Of a stretch of DNA of 64,000 nt, positions 28,254-36,913 are shown in pieces. Every line of letters starts with the position of its first letter. The first letter of the stretch is position 1. A program made the position numbers and the translations under genes. Below the pieces are notes generated by a model that saw only the letters and a list, made by a program, of their open reading frames with translations, was not told the origin of the DNA and made no database searches. This DNA comes from Paraburkholderia dilworthii (GTDB lineage: Bacteria; Pseudomonadota; Gammaproteobacteria; Burkholderiales; Burkholderiaceae): contig NZ_AWZT01000015.1 in assembly GCF_000472525.1 (NCBI RefSeq), forward strand, positions 1 to 64,000, in the 5' to 3' direction.

Positions 28254-28523
28254 ATGAACCGCTCGTTCGCGCTTGTCGCGCTCCCGCTGCTCGCCCTGTG
28301 CTTGCCCTTCTTTGCCATCTACGCCAACTCTACGCACGCCCAAGACACAATCGGGCATGGTGGTGGTGTGTACCTTTCGTGCATGGGAAGGTCGCCGCCT
28401 CCTATAGCACTGCTTCGGCCGTCCCAAAGCGCACTAAATCCGGAAACCCATCAGTGCGCAAGTAATAAGGCGCCGGAAAATCGCGCTTTCTTATATCAGC
28501 GCTGCAAAGTAAGAATGCGCTAG
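28254..28523 (+). CDS. Short ORF with a signal peptide, function unknown
   Basis: 89 residues. The first 29 (MNRSFALVALPLLALCLPFF and on to THA) form a clear secretion signal. The remainder is low-complexity and unlike any family I know. It may be the beginning of a gene whose rest was lost where the accessory patch begins. No good ribosome binding site is seen. Confidence 0.3.
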   Translation: MNRSFALVALPLLALCLPFFAIYANSTHAQDTIGHGGGVYLSCMGRSPPPIALLRPSQSALNPETHQCASNKAPENRAFLYQRCKVRMR

Positions 28524-28689
28524 GCCATGTTCTGAATGCGCAACGCCTGATGACGATTTTCGGATTTGTCCGATGTGCGTCGAAGTATCGATGTCGATAG
28601 GTTTGTGATTGCAGTGAAAGCTACATTCCAACGAATCCGGCGAAAGCCGTTTATCCGACAAGAACGATAGTCAACTTCAACGATGCAAG

Positions 28690-28932
28690 AGCGATATTCA
28701 TGCGACTTTACAGATCGCAACCGATAGGGGCTTTTCGCAAATCATCGATCGTATCCCCGTCATACTTACTGCTTCTAAAGCATTCATCGCACAGCCGGTG
28801 TATCGACCAAAGGTTGCGAACACACAACTCTATTACCGGTACATCATCGGAGAGCACTCGTCCGTCGCTCCTTCCGTCAGCTTTGTTGTGAACTCGATTG
28901 CTCCCTGGAACACCGAATCAAAGGCAGAATAA
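28690..28932 (+). pseudogene. C-terminal remnant of an unrecognised gene
   Basis: In one frame the sequence reads as a protein-like segment ending 'QLYYRYIIGEHSSVAPSVSF' and 'VVNSIAPWNTESKAE', stop at 28930-28932. Just upstream a second frame gives 'TIVNFNDARAIFMRLY'. Switching frame near 28735 would join them. No start codon or full-length gene remains. The stop is directly followed by the ATG at 28933, suggesting an ancestral two-gene unit. The family is unknown to me. Confidence 0.4.
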
Positions 28933-29685
28933 ATGGCTAAATCGGAAATTATCGTTCACTGGATCGAAAACGGATCGAATTCAATGACTGCCTACCAGGC
29001 ACTGATGGGAGTGAAAGATAACCCACGTGATGCATTATCAGTTCTCAACACCAGTACGGCACTTGTTGCTACGGTGTCAAATATATCGCAGATGCTCCCA
29101 GCCGATTCGCATTATTACTAATGGAACGGTGGCGACGTCAGCACTAACAAAGATCGTCGTGGACTGGCAGGACCCGAATAAAAAGGTGCAGACGGGGGAT
29201 ATTCTAACGCTGCTCAGTGCTAGTGGAACGGTTGCGGTAACACTGCTTTTTTTGGGCTGAAGCTGGATCAGGTGCAGCGGCGGCAATCAGTGCTATAGCG
29301 TTATCCGCCGATTTACAGGCTTCATTCCAACATATGTAAGTAGCGCGAAAATATGGTTAGGGAATGCGCTTGGAAACATTATGCAAATTTCTAACCCGGC
29401 ATCAGTCGCAAGCTCACACTTTATTGGGGGAGTGTGGCGAACGGAAGCGGCTACAACCTGTTCAGCTATGACGAAATCATGGGCACACATGGGCTATTCG
29501 TATGTTTGACCGATGAAGGTATGGTAGGACGTACGCTTAAAATCAAGGGCAACGCGGTTCCGGGGAGTCTTTCGCCTATTAACGAATCTATGTACAGATC
29601 CGAATACTGCCGATACCGGTACGATCTAGATGGGGGTACCGACTGGGCTAGCTGGTCTGACTACTGCCCTACCTTGTACAAGTAA
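28933..29685 (+). pseudogene. Unrecognised gene broken by several frameshifts
   Basis: Protein-like peptides follow one another in changing frames: 'MAKSEIIVHWIENGSNSMTA' and onward to about 29110, 'NGTVATSALTKIVVDWQDPN' to about 29245, 'AEAGSGAAAISAIALSADLQ', 'SSAKIWLGNALGNIMQISN', and finally 'NGSGYNLFSYDEIMGTHGLF' to the stop at 29683-29685. Together they suggest one protein of about 250 residues with four small indels, one at a T run near 29250. The last part could be translated separately from a GTG at 29434. I do not recognise the family. An alanine-rich hydrophobic middle is visible. Confidence 0.45.
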
Positions 29686-29690
29686 CAGTG

Positions 29691-30077
29691 ATGAAAATGC
29701 CACAAACCGTCCGGGCTTCGCTTATTGGATTCTTTATAGCTTTTGCGCTTGAAGCGACGGTCGAGATCGCTCTGCTTGCCCTTCACGCCCTGCCGTTCTT
29801 CGGTTTCGCGGCCGTGCTGGCAAGCCTTGCAGCAAACCCGCTTGCATTAACTTGGGCGATTACGAAGAGAAGGTGCGGGTATGAGCTATTGAAATGGATA
29901 GCGGCCTTCAGCCTGACGTGGACTGTAGTCGGGATGCCATATCTGCATGTATTGGGATTATGGGCAGTCGCGCTCATAACGGTCTGTGTATGGACTCGCG
30001 TACTAGCGGTGGTGCTGATGCAGCGCAAGGCATCAAAAGCCTGGATCGACAGTAATACAGGATCATATATTCGTTAG
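29691..30077 (+). CDS. Small membrane protein, possibly immunity-like
   Basis: 128 residues with four hydrophobic segments (about 10-30, 33-52, 65-85 and 90-108). The ATG at 29691 is 5 bp after the previous stop, with a GTG and further ATGs close by, so it is translationally coupled to the preceding frame. A short polytopic protein coupled behind a decayed gene of unknown type is the arrangement seen for immunity proteins, but that is only a guess. GC content is lower than the backbone. Confidence 0.45.
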   Translation: MKMPQTVRASLIGFFIAFALEATVEIALLALHALPFFGFAAVLASLAANPLALTWAITKRRCGYELLKWIAAFSLTWTVVGMPYLHVLGLWAVALITVCVWTRVLAVVLMQRKASKAWIDSNTGSYIR

Positions 30078-30116
30078 AACCATAACAGCAACCTCCAATC
30101 TATCGAAAAATGACAA

Positions 30117-30135
30117 CGCCCGCTCCGCGCGGGCG
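30117..30135. terminator. Bidirectional hairpin between convergent small genes
   Basis: CGCCCGC (30117-30123) and GCGGGCG (30129-30135) around TCCGC, with TTCTTCCTC on one side and an A-rich stretch on the other. It lies between the plus-strand membrane protein and the minus-strand ORF at 30199. Confidence 0.6.
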
Positions 30136-30198
30136 CTTCTTCCTCTGCATCAGAATCAACTCACCGACTGTTTCTGGGGCCCAGGCGAACGCGCTAAC

Positions 30199-30480
30199 TC
30201 ACGGTTTCAGCATTCGATAAACTTTCGCAGACTTCCGCCACGAAGCCAGCGACCATGTATTTATCGCGACGGCAACGCACAACAGGACGATTTTAAAGCT
30301 TGTGCACGCCCCTTCGCTCATTGCCTTCTGAATAAACATAAACCCCACGAGGGCCGTAAAAAGGAACCTTGCAAAAAGGTCACCTGGTGAGCCAATGCCA
30401 CAAATCTCTCCTGTAGTGTGATTCAGCCATCCTATGAGCGTTTGCCAGTTTTCCGGGTCTCGGAGCACCGCAGTTACCAC
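30199..30480 (-). CDS. Small membrane protein, function unknown
   Basis: 93 residues with two hydrophobic segments (about 37-52 and 62-80, 'FKIVLLCVAVAINTW'). No family recognised. It is followed on the same strand, upstream, by another short ORF ending at 30492, so the two may be an operon. The base composition is that of the accessory patch. Confidence 0.4.
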   Translation of the reverse strand: MVTAVLRDPENWQTLIGWLNHTTGEICGIGSPGDLFARFLFTALVGFMFIQKAMSEGACTSFKIVLLCVAVAINTWSLASWRKSAKVYRMLKP

Positions 30481-30491
30481 GGTGCCGTTTT

Positions 30492-30647
30492 CTAACGGGG
30501 GGCACCGCGCATGACCACAGCATATTGGCGCCTGCCTGCCACTGTGACATTAAATGTCACGCTTTCCGTCTGCAAACCATACTTGTCTTTAGCGGCAGTT
30601 ATGCCGTTGATGTCTTCAAGGGTCACAGTAAGCGCGTGATAGGTCAT
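30492..30647 (-). CDS. Short ORF, function unknown
   Basis: 51 residues from the ATG at 30647 (MTYHALTVTLEDINGITAAK and on to RGAPR). AAAGAA lies 5 bp upstream as a weak ribosome site. The frame is open upstream to 30791, but that part is Pro/Arg/Cys-rich. The beta-strand-like 'ESVTFNVTVAGRRQYAVVMR' suggests a folded piece. It stops 11 bp before the ORF at 30480. No family known. Confidence 0.35.
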   Translation of the reverse strand: MTYHALTVTLEDINGITAAKDKYGLQTESVTFNVTVAGRRQYAVVMRGAPR

Positions 30648-30901
30648 AAATTCTTTGGTATATGGCTGTCTGGCTGGCTGTCCGCCCGGATAGTCCGATG
30701 CTACCGGGCATCGCACCGGTTTCTGTAAAGATTCGTCGCAAGCCGGTTCAACGGAAACCTTCGCCACGCCACGGTCGCCCAGGCTCAGCACCTGGACGCG
30801 ACGCGATCCGTACGCGTAGCCGCGCCAAGCGTTTCAGCACGCGGGATGAAATTGCGCTTCGTTTGAAGGCGGCTCACTGATTGAGTCCGGCTTGAACGGG
30901 T

Positions 30902-31008
30902 TCAGTTTTCCGTTTTTTCATACCCCCACATCGCTCGGGCGTCCAGCGGCTGTCCGTCGCCGCGATCGGGGCGCTGCGCCAGCCAGTCTGACAGCACGCT
31001 CGCGCTCC
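30902..31008 (-). pseudogene. N-terminal stump of a MocR/GabR-type regulator
   Basis: Read on the minus strand, the sequence gives 'SVLSDWLAQRPDRGDGQPLD', then about 13 unrelated residues and a stop at 30902-30904. Many MocR (GntR-HTH plus aminotransferase-like) regulators begin with L-S-D-W-L-A-Q-R-L-D-R and a Gly-x-P-L block before the HTH. The position, divergent from gabT, is where the GABA-responsive regulator usually sits. Homology covers only about 17 residues, so this is a moderate-confidence inference. Confidence 0.45.
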
Positions 31009-31011
31009 AAA

Positions 31012-31056
31012 TTGGCTCCTACGTTTTGATTTAAATGGCTCTGAAGCTAAGAGCCA
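31012..31056. promoter_or_regulatory. Candidate operator upstream of gabT
   Basis: A perfect inverted repeat TGGCTCT (31036-31042) / AGAGCCA (31050-31056), plus a further TTGGCTC at 31012-31018, make three copies of one half-site. They lie 68-112 bp before the gabT ATG. MocR-type regulators typically bind mixed direct and inverted half-sites like this. Confidence 0.55.
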
Positions 31057-31123
31057 AATCTAACTATAGTCGCTGCATGTGCCGCGCCCCGCGCGGCGTC
31101 CGCCGAGACCGAGGAGCCACGCG

Positions 31124-32413
31124 ATGAACCTGAAGAACGCAGAACTGAAGAGCCGCAAGGATGCAGCCACGCCGCGCGGCGTCGGCGTCATGTGCGATTT
31201 CTACGCGGAGCGCGCCGAAAACGCGGAGCTGTGGGACGTGGAAGGCCGCCGCTTCATAGACTTTGCTGCGGGGATCGCGGTGTGCAATACAGGTCATCGC
31301 CATCCGAAGATCGTGGCCGCCATTCGCGACCAGCTCGACCATTTCACGCACACGGCGTATCAGATCGTGCCGTACGCGTCGTATGTGGAACTCGCCGAAA
31401 AGCTCAACGAACGCGCGCCCGGCGATCATCCGAAGAAGACCGCGTTCTTCACGACCGGCGCTGAAGCAGTCGAAAACGCGATCAAGATCGCGCGCGCCGC
31501 GACCGGCCGCCCCGGTGTGATCGCCTTCACCGGCGGCTTTCACGGCCGCACGCTGATGGGCATGGCGCTGACCGGCAAGGTCGCGCCGTACAAGGCCGGC
31601 TTCGGTCCGTTTCCGTCCGACGTGTTCCATGCGCCGTTCCCCAATCCCCTGCATGGCGTGAGCACGGCCGATTCGCTGAAGGCCATCGAATTCCTGTTCA
31701 AGGCCGACGTCGATCCAAAGCGCGTGGCCGCGATCATCTTCGAACCGGTTCAGGGCGAAGGCGGGTTCTATCCCGCGCCGGCCGAGTTCGTGCGCGCGCT
31801 GCGCAAGCTGTGCAACGAGCACGGCATTCTGCTGATCGCCGATGAAGTGCAAACCGGCTTCGCCCGCACCGGCAAGCTCTTCGCGATGCATCACTACGAC
31901 GTGGTGCCCGATCTGATGACGGTCGCCAAGAGCCTTGCGGGCGGCATGCCGCTGTCGGGCGTGATCGGCCGCGCCGACGTGATGGATGCCGCGGCGCCCG
32001 GCGGGCTCGGCGGCACCTATGCGGGCAATCCACTCGCGGTGGCCGCCGCGCTTGCGGTGCTCGATATCATCGACGAAGAGAAGCTGTGCGAACGCGCCAC
32101 GATTCTTGGCGACCGCGTCAAGGCGAAGCTCATCGCGCTGCAAAACGACGCGCCGCAAATCGCCGACGTGCGCGGCCCCGGCGGCATGGTGGCCGTCGAG
32201 TTCTGCAAGCCGGGCACAACGGAACCGGACGCGGAGTTCACAAAGCGCGTGCAGACACGCGCGCTCGAACGCGGCTTGCTCTTGCTCGTGTGCGGCGTCT
32301 ATTCGAACGTGGTGCGCTTCCTGTTCCCGCTGACGATTCAGGATACGGTTTTCGACGAAGCCCTCGCGATTCTGGAAGACGTCATCAAGGACAGCGTCGC
32401 TGTCGCAGCTTGA
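31124..32413 (+). CDS. gabT: 4-aminobutyrate aminotransferase GabT
   Basis: 429-residue class III aminotransferase transferring the amino group of GABA to 2-oxoglutarate, giving succinate semialdehyde. Visible: 'TTGAEAVENAIKIARAATGR', 'GGFHGRTLMGMALTG', 'LLIADEVQTGFARTG' with the PLP-binding Asp, and 'MTVAKSLAGGMPLSG' with the PLP lysine. The start at 31124 has GAGGAG 8 bp upstream. gabD begins 10 bp after the stop, so the two form one operon. Confidence 0.93.
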   Translation: MNLKNAELKSRKDAATPRGVGVMCDFYAERAENAELWDVEGRRFIDFAAGIAVCNTGHRHPKIVAAIRDQLDHFTHTAYQIVPYASYVELAEKLNERAPGDHPKKTAFFTTGAEAVENAIKIARAATGRPGVIAFTGGFHGRTLMGMALTGKVAPYKAGFGPFPSDVFHAPFPNPLHGVSTADSLKAIEFLFKADVDPKRVAAIIFEPVQGEGGFYPAPAEFVRALRKLCNEHGILLIADEVQTGFARTGKLFAMHHYDVVPDLMTVAKSLAGGMPLSGVIGRADVMDAAAPGGLGGTYAGNPLAVAAALAVLDIIDEEKLCERATILGDRVKAKLIALQNDAPQIADVRGPGGMVAVEFCKPGTTEPDAEFTKRVQTRALERGLLLLVCGVYSNVVRFLFPLTIQDTVFDEALAILEDVIKDSVAVAA

Positions 32414-32423
32414 GGAAAGCGCA

Positions 32424-33884
32424 ATGACCAAGCTCACTCTGAAAGACCCGGCTCTGTTGAAAACTCACGCCTACCTCGCGGGCGAATGGCAAGGCGCCGA
32501 CGACGGTGCCACGTTGCAAGTCACGAACCCGGCGACCGGCGAACTCATCGCGACAGTGCCGCGCATGGGCACAACGGAAACGCGCCGCGCAATCGACGCC
32601 GCCAACGCCGCATGGCCCGCCTGGCGCGCGACCACCGCCAAACAGCGCGCGGTGATCCTGCGCAAGTGGCATGACCTGATGCTCGAGAACGCCGACGATC
32701 TCGCGCTCATTCTCACCACCGAACAAGGCAAGCCGCTTGCCGAGGCGAAAGGCGAAATCCAGTACGCGGCCTCGTTCCTCGAATGGTTCGCGGAAGAAGG
32801 CAAGCGCGTGAACGGCGACACGATTCCCACGCCAGCAAGCGACAAGCGCATTGTCGTGACCAAGGAGCCCGTCGGCATTTGCGCGGCGATCACGCCGTGG
32901 AATTTCCCAGCCGCGATGATCACGCGCAAAGTCGGTCCGGCGCTCGCGGCGGGCTGTCAGATCATCGTCAAGCCGGCTGAAGCGACGCCGCTGTCCGCGC
33001 TCGCGCTCGCCGTGCTGGCCGAGCGCGCGGGCGTGCCGCGCGGCGTGTTCAACGTGGTGACGGGCGAGCCGAAAGCGATCGGCGCGGAAATGACCGGCAA
33101 TCCGATCGTGCGCAAGCTGTCGTTCACCGGCTCGACGCCCGTTGGCCGTCTGCTGATGGCGCAGTGCGCGCCGACCGTGAAAAAGGTGTCGCTCGAACTG
33201 GGCGGCAACGCACCATTCATCGTTTTCGACGACGCCGATCTCGACGCCGCGGTGGCCGGCGCGATTGCATCGAAGTATCGCAATAGCGGCCAGACGTGCG
33301 TTTGCACGAACCGCTTCTATGTGCACGATAAGGTGTACGACGCGTTTGCGGAGAAACTGCGCATCGCCGTCGAACAATTGACAGTGGGCCGCGGCACCGA
33401 AGCGGGCGTCACGCAAGGTCCGCTGATCAACGAAGCGGCGGTGCTGAAGGTCGAGTCGCATATCGAAGACGCACTCGCCAAAGGCGCGCGCGTCGTGACG
33501 GGCGGCAAGCGTCATGCGCTCGGTCACGGCTTCTTCGAGCCGACCATCCTCGCGGATGTCACGCCCGACATGAAAGTGGCACGCGACGAAACCTTCGGTC
33601 CGCTTGCGCCGCTGTTCCGTTTTTCATCGGACGAGGAAGTGATCCAGCTCGCCAACGATACCGAGTTCGGTCTCGCGTCGTACTTCTATAGCCGCGACCT
33701 CGGGCGGGTCTGGCGTGTTGCGGAAGCACTCGAATACGGCATGGTGGGCATCAACACGGGATTGATCTCGAACGAGGTCGCGCCGTTCGGCGGCGTCAAG
33801 CAATCGGGCCTGGGGCGCGAAGGCTCGCACTATGGCATCGACGATTACCTGGTCATCAAGTACATGTGCCTAGGTGGCATCTGA
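32424..33884 (+). CDS. gabD: NADP-dependent succinate-semialdehyde dehydrogenase GabD
   Basis: 486-residue aldehyde dehydrogenase oxidising succinate semialdehyde to succinate, completing GABA breakdown. The signatures 'LELGGNAPFIVFDDADLDA' (catalytic Glu) and 'YRNSGQTCVCTNRFYVHD' (catalytic Cys in QTCVC) are intact, as is the cofactor segment 'ITPWNFPAAMITRKVGPAL'. It is the second gene of gabTD, followed by a strong terminator. Confidence 0.93.
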   Translation: MTKLTLKDPALLKTHAYLAGEWQGADDGATLQVTNPATGELIATVPRMGTTETRRAIDAANAAWPAWRATTAKQRAVILRKWHDLMLENADDLALILTTEQGKPLAEAKGEIQYAASFLEWFAEEGKRVNGDTIPTPASDKRIVVTKEPVGICAAITPWNFPAAMITRKVGPALAAGCQIIVKPAEATPLSALALAVLAERAGVPRGVFNVVTGEPKAIGAEMTGNPIVRKLSFTGSTPVGRLLMAQCAPTVKKVSLELGGNAPFIVFDDADLDAAVAGAIASKYRNSGQTCVCTNRFYVHDKVYDAFAEKLRIAVEQLTVGRGTEAGVTQGPLINEAAVLKVESHIEDALAKGARVVTGGKRHALGHGFFEPTILADVTPDMKVARDETFGPLAPLFRFSSDEEVIQLANDTEFGLASYFYSRDLGRVWRVAEALEYGMVGINTGLISNEVAPFGGVKQSGLGREGSHYGIDDYLVIKYMCLGGI

Positions 33885-33887
33885 ATG

Positions 33888-33921
33888 TGAAAACGGCACG
33901 CAAAAGCGTGCCGTTTTTTTT
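33888..33921 (+). terminator. Rho-independent terminator after gabD
   Basis: AAACGGCACGC (33891-33901), loop AAAA, GCGTGCCGTTT (33906-33916), then more T up to 33921. It can also act for the minus-strand DUF4148 gene that converges from 33961. Confidence 0.9.
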
Positions 33922-33960
33922 GCTCGCACGCGGTTAAAACCGCCGCGCCGTTACCAAGCC

Positions 33961-34284
33961 TTACTGACCGACGTACACCGGAGCCGAATACGAGCTTGAG
34001 CGGACTTCAGCGCGGTTGCCAGTTTGCGACGAACCATTCGTTGCCGAACCGTAGCCGCTCGCTTGAGCCGTACCGTTTTGTGCGGCGACGCGCGCTTCCG
34101 CAGCCTGAATGTTCGCGGGGTAATCGTAGTCGTTGGACGTTGCCGGGTTGTAGCCGGCCTTCTCCAACTGGATCAACTCGGCGCGAACCTGAGCGCGCGT
34201 CACCGGCTGGCTCGATTGCGCGAAAGCGGCGAGCGGTGCGGAAATAAGGGCAGCGATAACAGCAGCTTCGATAAGCGATTTCAT
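33961..34284 (-). CDS. Small secreted DUF4148 protein
   Basis: 107 residues with a signal peptide (cleavage near 'LAAFAQ', about residue 22) and the DUF4148 block 'TRAQVRAELIQLEKAGYNP'. A Ser/Gly/Thr-rich tail follows. The start has GGAGG 8 bp upstream. It is a typical Burkholderiaceae periplasmic protein of unknown function. Only the domain is clearly shared with the copy at 17162, not the tail. Confidence 0.85.
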   Translation of the reverse strand: MKSLIEAAVIAALISAPLAAFAQSSQPVTRAQVRAELIQLEKAGYNPATSNDYDYPANIQAAEARVAAQNGTAQASGYGSATNGSSQTGNRAEVRSSSYSAPVYVGQ

Positions 34285-34394
34285 GATTACTACCTCCAGA
34301 GATTGTTTTGTGGGGCGCTGAAGGCGGTTTGTCTTCAGCAGATGGACACAGTCTAGGAGGCCAGCGACTTAGGGTAAACCCCGGATCAGTGAAT

Positions 34395-35405
34395 TCACTG
34401 TTGCCGCAGTTGTGATAATGCGGCGGCATGCGCGTTGATTAGCGCTTTCGGCGACACGAAGCCGCCTGTCACCTGCCGGTCGCTTCGCGGACTTGCGCCG
34501 AATCGGGCGCGATACGTCCGCGAGAAGTGTGACGGCGATTCGAACCCGCACGCGACGCAAATCGACATAATCGACATGTCGGTCTGTTGCAGCAGCTCGC
34601 GCGCGCGAGAAAGCCGGAGTTGCAGATAAAAATGCGTCGGCGTGTCCTTCAGCGACGCGCAGAACAGTCGTTCGAGCTGTCGTCGCGTCACGCCGATTTC
34701 CTGCGCGAGCCGGTCGGGCGTCAACGGCTCTTCCATATGCTGCTCCATCACGCCGATCACCTGAATCAGCTTGCGGTTATGCACGCCGTAGCGCGCGGCA
34801 ATTTCCATGCGTTGATGGTCGGAGCGCTGGCGGATGCGGCTCACCACGAACTGCTCGGACACGGCCGAAGCCAGCGCCGCGCCATGCTTGCGGCCGATCA
34901 GGTCGAGCATCATGTCGATCGACGCCGTGCCGCCCGCGCACGTGATGCGCCGCGCGCCGATCTCGAAAAGCTCCTGACTGGCATTCAGCGACGGATAGCG
35001 TTCGCGAAACGCCGACAACGCTTCCCAATGCACAGTCACGTTGTCCGCAGCGCCGAGCAGCCCCGCTTCCGCCAGAACGAAACTGCCGGTGTCGATGCCG
35101 CCGAGCGTCGCGCCGGCGCGTTCGAGGCGCTTGAGCCACTCGGCCAGCTCGCGCGTGTAGCACGCGAGCGGCTCGAAGCCCGCCACGACGAACAGCATGC
35201 GCACATCGCTTACTTCGTCGATTGCAGCGTCGGCGTTGATCGAAATGCCGTTGCTGGCTGCGACCGGCGCGCCGTCGAGACTCAGGATGCGCCATCGGTA
35301 CAACTCGCCCTGAAAACGGTTCGCAACGCGCAACGGCTCGACCGCCGACATGAAGCCGATCGCCGAAAAACCCGGCAGCAGCAGGAACGATATCTCTTCA
35401 GGCAT
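34395..35405 (-). CDS. cdhR: AraC-family regulator with amidotransferase-like domain (CdhR-like)
   Basis: 336 residues. The N-terminal DJ-1/PfpI-type glutamine amidotransferase-like domain spans about residues 5-170, with 'LGGIDTGSFVLAEAGLLG' where a catalytic Cys would sit in true enzymes. An AraC HTH domain follows at about 220-315 ('SIMSICVACGFESPSHFSRTY'). CdhR and GbdR of Pseudomonas, which activate carnitine and glycine betaine catabolism, have this architecture. It is divergent from the carnitine operon, which supports CdhR. The start at 35405 begins the domain; the longer open frame to 35639 is Arg-rich. Confidence 0.82.
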   Translation of the reverse strand: MPEEISFLLLPGFSAIGFMSAVEPLRVANRFQGELYRWRILSLDGAPVAASNGISINADAAIDEVSDVRMLFVVAGFEPLACYTRELAEWLKRLERAGATLGGIDTGSFVLAEAGLLGAADNVTVHWEALSAFRERYPSLNASQELFEIGARRITCAGGTASIDMMLDLIGRKHGAALASAVSEQFVVSRIRQRSDHQRMEIAARYGVHNRKLIQVIGVMEQHMEEPLTPDRLAQEIGVTRRQLERLFCASLKDTPTHFYLQLRLSRARELLQQTDMSIMSICVACGFESPSHFSRTYRARFGASPRSDRQVTGGFVSPKALINAHAAALSQLRQQ

Positions 35406-35901
35406 TTCGCGGGACCAGGTCAGATACGAAGGCGAACGCGTGAGACGGAAGCGGCAAGCGCAAGCCAACGCGCGGTTCCCGGCGAGCGTAGCAAGCGCAT
35501 GGCAGGCGGGCAAGGCACGCCAAAATTCTTCGCCCGCCGATGCTGCATTGCAATGGCGCGACTGCGGCGCCGCATGCTGGTTTTCCCTTGTTGTCGCGTG
35601 CAAGCAAGAACGGGTCGCTGACGGTCGCTTTGGCGGCAATATGGGGCATTAACGTTAGGGCACTGAGGTCGGATCATTCATTCGGGCGGTCGGGGCAGCG
35701 CAGTCTGGCAGCGGTCGGGCAGCAGTTGAACGTCGTAGGAATCGCGCAGTCCAGCCATCAATGCAGGCATCGGTTCATGCATCGGCCCAAGCTGCACCTC
35801 ACGCTTCACTAGTCCACGGGCCGCGGTTCGCGGGCTTACCTCGAAACAGTCGGTTCGAAAACGCGCGGTTAAACGTGCATAAGCGTCAATAGGGGAACGT
35901 C
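35406..35901. promoter_or_regulatory. Intergenic region between cdhR-like gene and carnitine operon
   Basis: 496 bp without a convincing gene. It should contain both divergent promoters and the CdhR binding sites. A short direct repeat GCGGTCGGG..CAGC occurs near 35686-35723. I could not identify an operator with confidence. Confidence 0.4.
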
Positions 35902-36867
35902 ATGAAGTTACGCATCAAAACGCTGCTGGCCCAACTTGTGTGCCTCGCGGCAGCATTCGCCGCCGCCGTTACCGCACTGCCCGCGTTCGCGCAGGATCCG
36001 CCAGCCTGCCGCGCCGTGCATTTCGCGGACATCGGCTGGACCGACATCACCTCGACGACCGCGCTCGCCTCCACCGTTTTCGAAGGGCTCGGTTATCAGC
36101 CGGTTACCACCGTTGCTTCGGTGCCGATTTCGTTTGCTGGCTTAAAGAGCAAGCAGCTCGACGTGTCGCTCGGCTACTGGTGGCCCGTGCAGGAGAAAGC
36201 CATTGCGCCGTTCGTCGAATCGAAGTCGATCCAGGTGTTGCAGCCGCCGAATCTGACCGGCGCCAAGGCAACGTTCGCGGTGCCGGCATATGCGTACGAC
36301 GCGGGCCTGAAAACTTTTGCCGACATCGCCAAACATCGCGATCAGCTCGACGGCAAGATCTACGGCATCGAACCGGGCAGCAGCGCGAACGCGGCCATCC
36401 AGAAGATGATCGCCACCAACCAGTTCGGCCTCGGCGGATTCAAGCTGATCGAATCGAGCGAAGCGGGCATGCTCGTTTCGGTGGACCGTGCGATCCGCGA
36501 AAAGAAATGGGTGGTGTTTCTCGGCTGGGAACCGCATCCGATGAACATCCAGATCGACATGAAATATCTGTCCGGCAGTGAGGGTGTATTCGGTCCGAAC
36601 GACGGCGAAGCGCGCGTTTATACGCTGACGTCGCCCGACTATCTGACGCGTTGTCCGAACGCGGGCAAGCTCGTGAGCAATCTGCGCTTTTCCACGCAAC
36701 TGGAGAACGTGGTGATGCAATCGGTGATGAACAGGCAAAAGCCCGCCGATGCCGCGAAGGCGTACCTGAAGAAGAACCCGCAAGTACTCGACGCATGGCT
36801 CGCCGGCGTGAAGACCTATGACGGCAAGGACGGTTTGCCCGCGGTCAAGGCGTATCTGGGGCTTTGA
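35902..36867 (+). CDS. caiX: Periplasmic carnitine/betaine-binding protein (CaiX-like)
   Basis: 321 residues with a signal peptide (cleavage after 'ALPAFA', about residue 30) and an OpuAC-type quaternary-amine binding domain. Typical segments are 'FADIGWTDITSTTALAS' and 'VVFLGWEPHPMNIQIDM', which supply the aromatic box residues. First gene of the carnitine operon. No permease or ATPase lies nearby, as for CaiX of Pseudomonas, which shares the CbcWV transporter core encoded elsewhere. AGGGGAA precedes the ATG. Confidence 0.83.
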   Translation: MKLRIKTLLAQLVCLAAAFAAAVTALPAFAQDPPACRAVHFADIGWTDITSTTALASTVFEGLGYQPVTTVASVPISFAGLKSKQLDVSLGYWWPVQEKAIAPFVESKSIQVLQPPNLTGAKATFAVPAYAYDAGLKTFADIAKHRDQLDGKIYGIEPGSSANAAIQKMIATNQFGLGGFKLIESSEAGMLVSVDRAIREKKWVVFLGWEPHPMNIQIDMKYLSGSEGVFGPNDGEARVYTLTSPDYLTRCPNAGKLVSNLRFSTQLENVVMQSVMNRQKPADAAKAYLKKNPQVLDAWLAGVKTYDGKDGLPAVKAYLGL

Positions 36868-36913
36868 TTCAGTGCGCGACTCGTGACACTTTCATCTACA
36901 GGAACTAGCACGC

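Larger units (their letters stand above)
28099..28932. other. Left part of a lower-GC accessory patch
   Basis: The high-GC backbone ends soon after 28250 and AT-richer DNA follows. It contains one short ORF with a signal peptide (28254-28523) and, from about 28600, plus-strand peptide fragments without a start. I see no mobile-element ends here. Confidence 0.5.
30648..31123. other. Right edge of the accessory patch and gabT upstream region
   Basis: No intact gene. A minus-strand peptide resembling the start of a MocR regulator lies at 30902-31008, followed by repeated TGGCTC sites before gabT. The DNA at 30660-30890 has high GC but no frame I can defend. Confidence 0.5.

Noticed and set aside
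31064-32437. 457-codon minus-strand frame opposite gabT
   Set aside because: Complete antisense of a well-recognised gene, composition typical of shadow frames.
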